In this document: positions 61,423 to 64,000 of the stretch, piece after piece
Layout: the number at the start of each line of letters is the position of its first letter
Numbering within the stretch: the stretch's first letter is position 1
Origin: Streptomyces sp. NBC_01314
Lineage (GTDB): Bacteria; Actinomycetota; Actinomycetes; Streptomycetales; Streptomycetaceae
Direction of reading: 5' to 3'
Assembly: GCF_041435215.1 (NCBI RefSeq)
Contig: NZ_CP108394.1
Span: 8,060,001 to 8,124,000 of the forward strand
Length of the DNA stretch: 64,000 nucleotides
Translations under genes and position numbers: made by a program
The notes under the pieces: model-generated
Told to the model about the DNA's origin: nothing
What the model saw: only the letters and a program-made list of their open reading frames with translations
Database searches by the model: none

Positions 61423-64000
61423 ATGCACGATGTGACGCGCCGGTCCGCTCTGCGTTCGGCCATAGCCGTGGCCCTGGCCCCCACCCTGGGCTCACTCGTC
61501 CTGCCCGGCTTCGCGCCCACCGCGTCCGCCGCGGTCTCGTGGACCGCCAAGTGGATCTGGGCATCCTCCAGCTCGGCGAACCAGTGGGTGGCCTTCCGCA
61601 GAACGATCACCCTGGACTCCGCGCCCTCGAAGGCCGTGACCCAGATCGCGGCGGACTCGAAGTACTGGCTGTGGGTCAACGGCACCCTCGTCGTCTTCGA
61701 AGGCGGCCTCAAGCGCGGCCCGAACCGTACGGACACGTACTACGACGAGATCGACCTCGCCCCGTACCTGACCAGCGGCAGCAACACGGTGGCGCTGCTG
61801 GTCACGTACTTCGGAAAGCAGGGCTTCTCGCACAGCAGCAGCGGCAAGGGCGGACTGCTGTTCCAGTCCGACATCGAGACCGGTTCCACCACCACCCGGC
61901 TGGTCAGCAACACCGGCTGGAAGCACAAGGTCCACCCGGGCTACTCGAACAACACCAGCGGCACCCAGGTCAACTTCCGGCTGCCGGAATCGAACGTCTA
62001 CTACGACGCCCGCAACGCCACCGCCATGGCCGACTGGCAGTCCTCCGGCTTCGACGACAGCTCCTGGAGCGCACCCACCGACTTCGGCGCCGCCGGCGCC
62101 GCGCCCTGGAACGGCCTCGTCGAACGGCCGATCCCGCAGATCCGCTACTCCGGCCTGAAGTCCTACACCAACAACGCCTCGCTCCCGGCCACCGGCCAGG
62201 GTTCCACCGCGATCTGGGCCACCCTGCCCTCCAACATCCAGGTCACCCCCTACCTGAAGGTCGACGCCCCGGCCGGCACCGTGATCGGAATCCAGACCGA
62301 CCACTACGACGACGGCAAGGGCCTGGTCGGCATCGACCAGGCCACCATCTTCAACGTCCGCGCCACCTACGTCTGCACCGGCGGAGTCCAGGAGTTCGAG
62401 GCGCTGGCCTGGATGAGCGGTACCGCCGTGCGGTACATCATCCCGGCGGGCGTGACCATCATCGACCTCAAATACCGGGAGTCCGGCTACGACACCGACT
62501 TCGACGGCTCGTTCACCAGCAACGACGCCTTCCTCGACACCGTGTGGACCAAGGCCGCCCGCACCATGTACGTCAACATGCGGGACAACTACATGGACTG
62601 TCCCACCCGCGAGCGTGCCCAGTGGTGGGGCGATGTGGTCAACCAGCTCAAGGAAGGCTTCTACACCTTCGACACCAACTCCCACGCCCTGGGCAAGAAG
62701 GCCATCGCACAGCTGGCGGCCTGGCAGGAGCCCGGTGGCGTGCTGTACTCCCCGATGCCCTCGACCATCTGGACCGCCGAACTGCCCAACCAGATGCTCG
62801 CCTCCATCTGGTCGTTCTGGACCTTCCACCTCTACACCGGCGACACCAGCACGGTCACCGCCGCCTACCCGGCGGTCAAGAAGTACATGGACCTGTGGAG
62901 CCTGGGCAGCGACGGCCTGGTGGCCCACCGCACCGGGGACTGGGACTGGCAGGACTGGGGCACCAACATCGACACCCGGATCCTGAACAACTGCTGGTAC
63001 TACCTGGCCCTCGACACCGCCGCCAAGCTCGCCGACCTCAGCGGCAACACCGGTGACGTCGCCGGATGGCAGGCCCAGCGCGCCAGCATCAAGGCCAACT
63101 TCGACACCCTGCTGTGGAACTCCACGAAGAACGAGTACCGCTCACCCGCCTACAACGGCGACACCGACGACCGCGCCAACGCCCTCGCCGTCGTCGCGGG
63201 CCTGGCCACCCCCAGCCACTACCCGGCGATCACCGAGGTACTGCGCACCCACCTCAACGCCAGCCCCTACACCGAGTTCTACGTCCTGGAAGGGCTGTAC
63301 CTGATGGGCGCGGCCACCGTCGCGGAGGAGCGGATGCGCAACCGCTTCGCCGCCCAGGTCGCCGACCCCGCCTGCCACACCCTGTGGGAGGTGTGGGTCA
63401 AGTCCGAGGGCACCGACAACCACGCCTGGAACGGCGGCCCGCTGTACGCCCTGTCCGCCTACGCAGCGGGTGTCCGCCCCACCACGGCGGGCTGGGAAAC
63501 CTACGAGGTCATCCCGCAGACCGGCACCCTCACGAAGATCAACACGGTGACGCCGACCGTCGAGGGTGAGATCCGCTTCGGCATCACCCGCGACGGCACC
63601 CAGGCGACCCTCACCCTCACCTCGCCGAGCGGGACGACGGCCCGTGTCGGTGTGCCCACCTACGGCGGCTCCCAGCCCGTCATCAAGGCCAACGGCACCA
63701 CCGTCTTCACCGGCGGCTCCTCCACGGGCAGCGTCAGCGGTCTGAGCTACGACGGCAAGGACTCCTCGTACGTCTACTTCAAGGTCCAGCCGGGCACGTG
63801 GACGTTCACGGCGACGGGCACCGGCCGCCTGGACAACCTGGCCCTGGGCCGGACGGTCACCAGCAGCAACAGCCTGGAGAACACCAACTGGGGCAGAAAC
63901 CGCCTCACCGACGGCAAACTCACCAGCGTCAGCGGCGCCAGGGGCTACACCAGCAACGACTTCGCCTCCGCCGACGTCAGCGCCACCCCCGTCTGGGTCG
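61423..64000 (+). CDS. Secreted alpha-L-rhamnosidase, GH78, cut by the window edge
   Basis: 859 codons visible from ATG 61423 (AGGAG six bases before), open at the right edge. A twin-arginine signal (TRRSALRSAIAVALAPTLGSLVLPG ... ASA) leads to beta-sandwich domains (~40-370), then the (alpha/alpha)6 catalytic domain with the family motif DCPTRERAQWWGD (~392-404), where Asp and Glu/Asp act in catalysis, and WDWQDWG near 508-514. From ~800 a discoidin-like (F5/8 type C) domain begins (NLALGRTVTSSNS). It removes terminal rhamnose from rhamnogalacturonan or glycosides, complementing the two arabinose-releasing enzymes. Confidence 0.93.
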   Translation, partial: MHDVTRRSALRSAIAVALAPTLGSLVLPGFAPTASAAVSWTAKWIWASSSSANQWVAFRRTITLDSAPSKAVTQIAADSKYWLWVNGTLVVFEGGLKRGPNRTDTYYDEIDLAPYLTSGSNTVALLVTYFGKQGFSHSSSGKGGLLFQSDIETGSTTTRLVSNTGWKHKVHPGYSNNTSGTQVNFRLPESNVYYDARNATAMADWQSSGFDDSSWSAPTDFGAAGAAPWNGLVERPIPQIRYSGLKSYTNNASLPATGQGSTAIWATLPSNIQVTPYLKVDAPAGTVIGIQTDHYDDGKGLVGIDQATIFNVRATYVCTGGVQEFEALAWMSGTAVRYIIPAGVTIIDLKYRESGYDTDFDGSFTSNDAFLDTVWTKAARTMYVNMRDNYMDCPTRERAQWWGDVVNQLKEGFYTFDTNSHALGKKAIAQLAAWQEPGGVLYSPMPSTIWTAELPNQMLASIWSFWTFHLYTGDTSTVTAAYPAVKKYMDLWSLGSDGLVAHRTGDWDWQDWGTNIDTRILNNCWYYLALDTAAKLADLSGNTGDVAGWQAQRASIKANFDTLLWNSTKNEYRSPAYNGDTDDRANALAVVAGLATPSHYPAITEVLRTHLNASPYTEFYVLEGLYLMGAATVAEERMRNRFAAQVADPACHTLWEVWVKSEGTDNHAWNGGPLYALSAYAAGVRPTTAGWETYEVIPQTGTLTKINTVTPTVEGEIRFGITRDGTQATLTLTSPSGTTARVGVPTYGGSQPVIKANGTTVFTGGSSTGSVSGLSYDGKDSSYVYFKVQPGTWTFTATGTGRLDNLALGRTVTSSNSLENTNWGRNRLTDGKLTSVSGARGYTSNDFASADVSATPVWV

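Noticed and set aside
61539..63056. 505-codon frame within the rhamnosidase gene
   Set aside because: Different frame from the GH78 protein and compositionally a shadow.
1..64000. CRISPR array
   Set aside because: No regularly spaced repeats of 24-37 bp with unique spacers; all tandem repeats seen are short and contiguous.

Overview
The window is high-GC actinobacterial DNA, almost certainly Streptomyces. The reasons are the codon use, the many GTG starts with 4-bp ATGA/GTGA gene overlaps, two ATP-binding/XRE-DUF5753/DUF397 loci, a PASTA-less Ser/Thr kinase and secreted AbfB-type glycosidases. It reads as a defence and accessory island that passes into a plant-polysaccharide utilisation cluster at the right end. 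No tRNA, rRNA or CRISPR array was seen.

Layout. (1) 1-5360: the start of an unknown minus-strand gene, and divergent from it a tightly coupled three-gene operon: an unknown protein, a possible GrpE-like protein, and an Hsp70 whose C-terminus resembles a NYN/PIN RNase fold with altered catalytic positions. A frameshifted PIN relic follows. (2) 5821-14174: pglW-pglX, the first half of a type 2 BREX (Pgl) phage-resistance system. (3) 14101-35475: about 21.6 kb of accessory DNA separates pglX from pglY. It holds two related XRE/DUF397 loci, an IS1380-type insertion sequence, a Clp-N protein, membrane proteins, NUDIX, methyltransferase and CPT-like kinase genes, many broken genes, a TPR protein fused to a duplicated promoter, a four-gene polymorphic-toxin operon (SseB-like, WXG-like, RHS with an ADP-ribosyltransferase tail, immunity) and a yefM-yoeB pair. 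(4) 35760-51309: pglY-pglZ and brxD-brxHI complete the BREX set. Between pglZ and brxD, on the opposite strand, lies a coupled pair: a DUF262 (GmrSD-like) protein and a CBS-domain protein with a HEPN-like RNxxxH motif. (5) 51310-56626: a Ser/Thr kinase flanked by short repeats, small unknown genes and a SWIM-domain protein. (6) 56746-64000: two secreted GH43/AbfB enzymes and a GH78 alpha-L-rhamnosidase (cut by the window edge) around a long intergenic region carrying palindromic operator candidates.

How the parts work together. PglW (kinase), PglX (adenine methyltransferase), PglY (ATPase), PglZ (alkaline-phosphatase fold), BrxD (ATPase) and BrxHI (helicase) are the known type 2 BREX proteins. 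The Hsp70 operon and the CBS-HEPN/DUF262 pair are physically tied to this locus and are the best candidates for undescribed companion defence modules. Four single-base frameshifts and several truncated genes show an eroding, recombining island. Some of the single-base shifts could be assembly errors and should be checked against reads.
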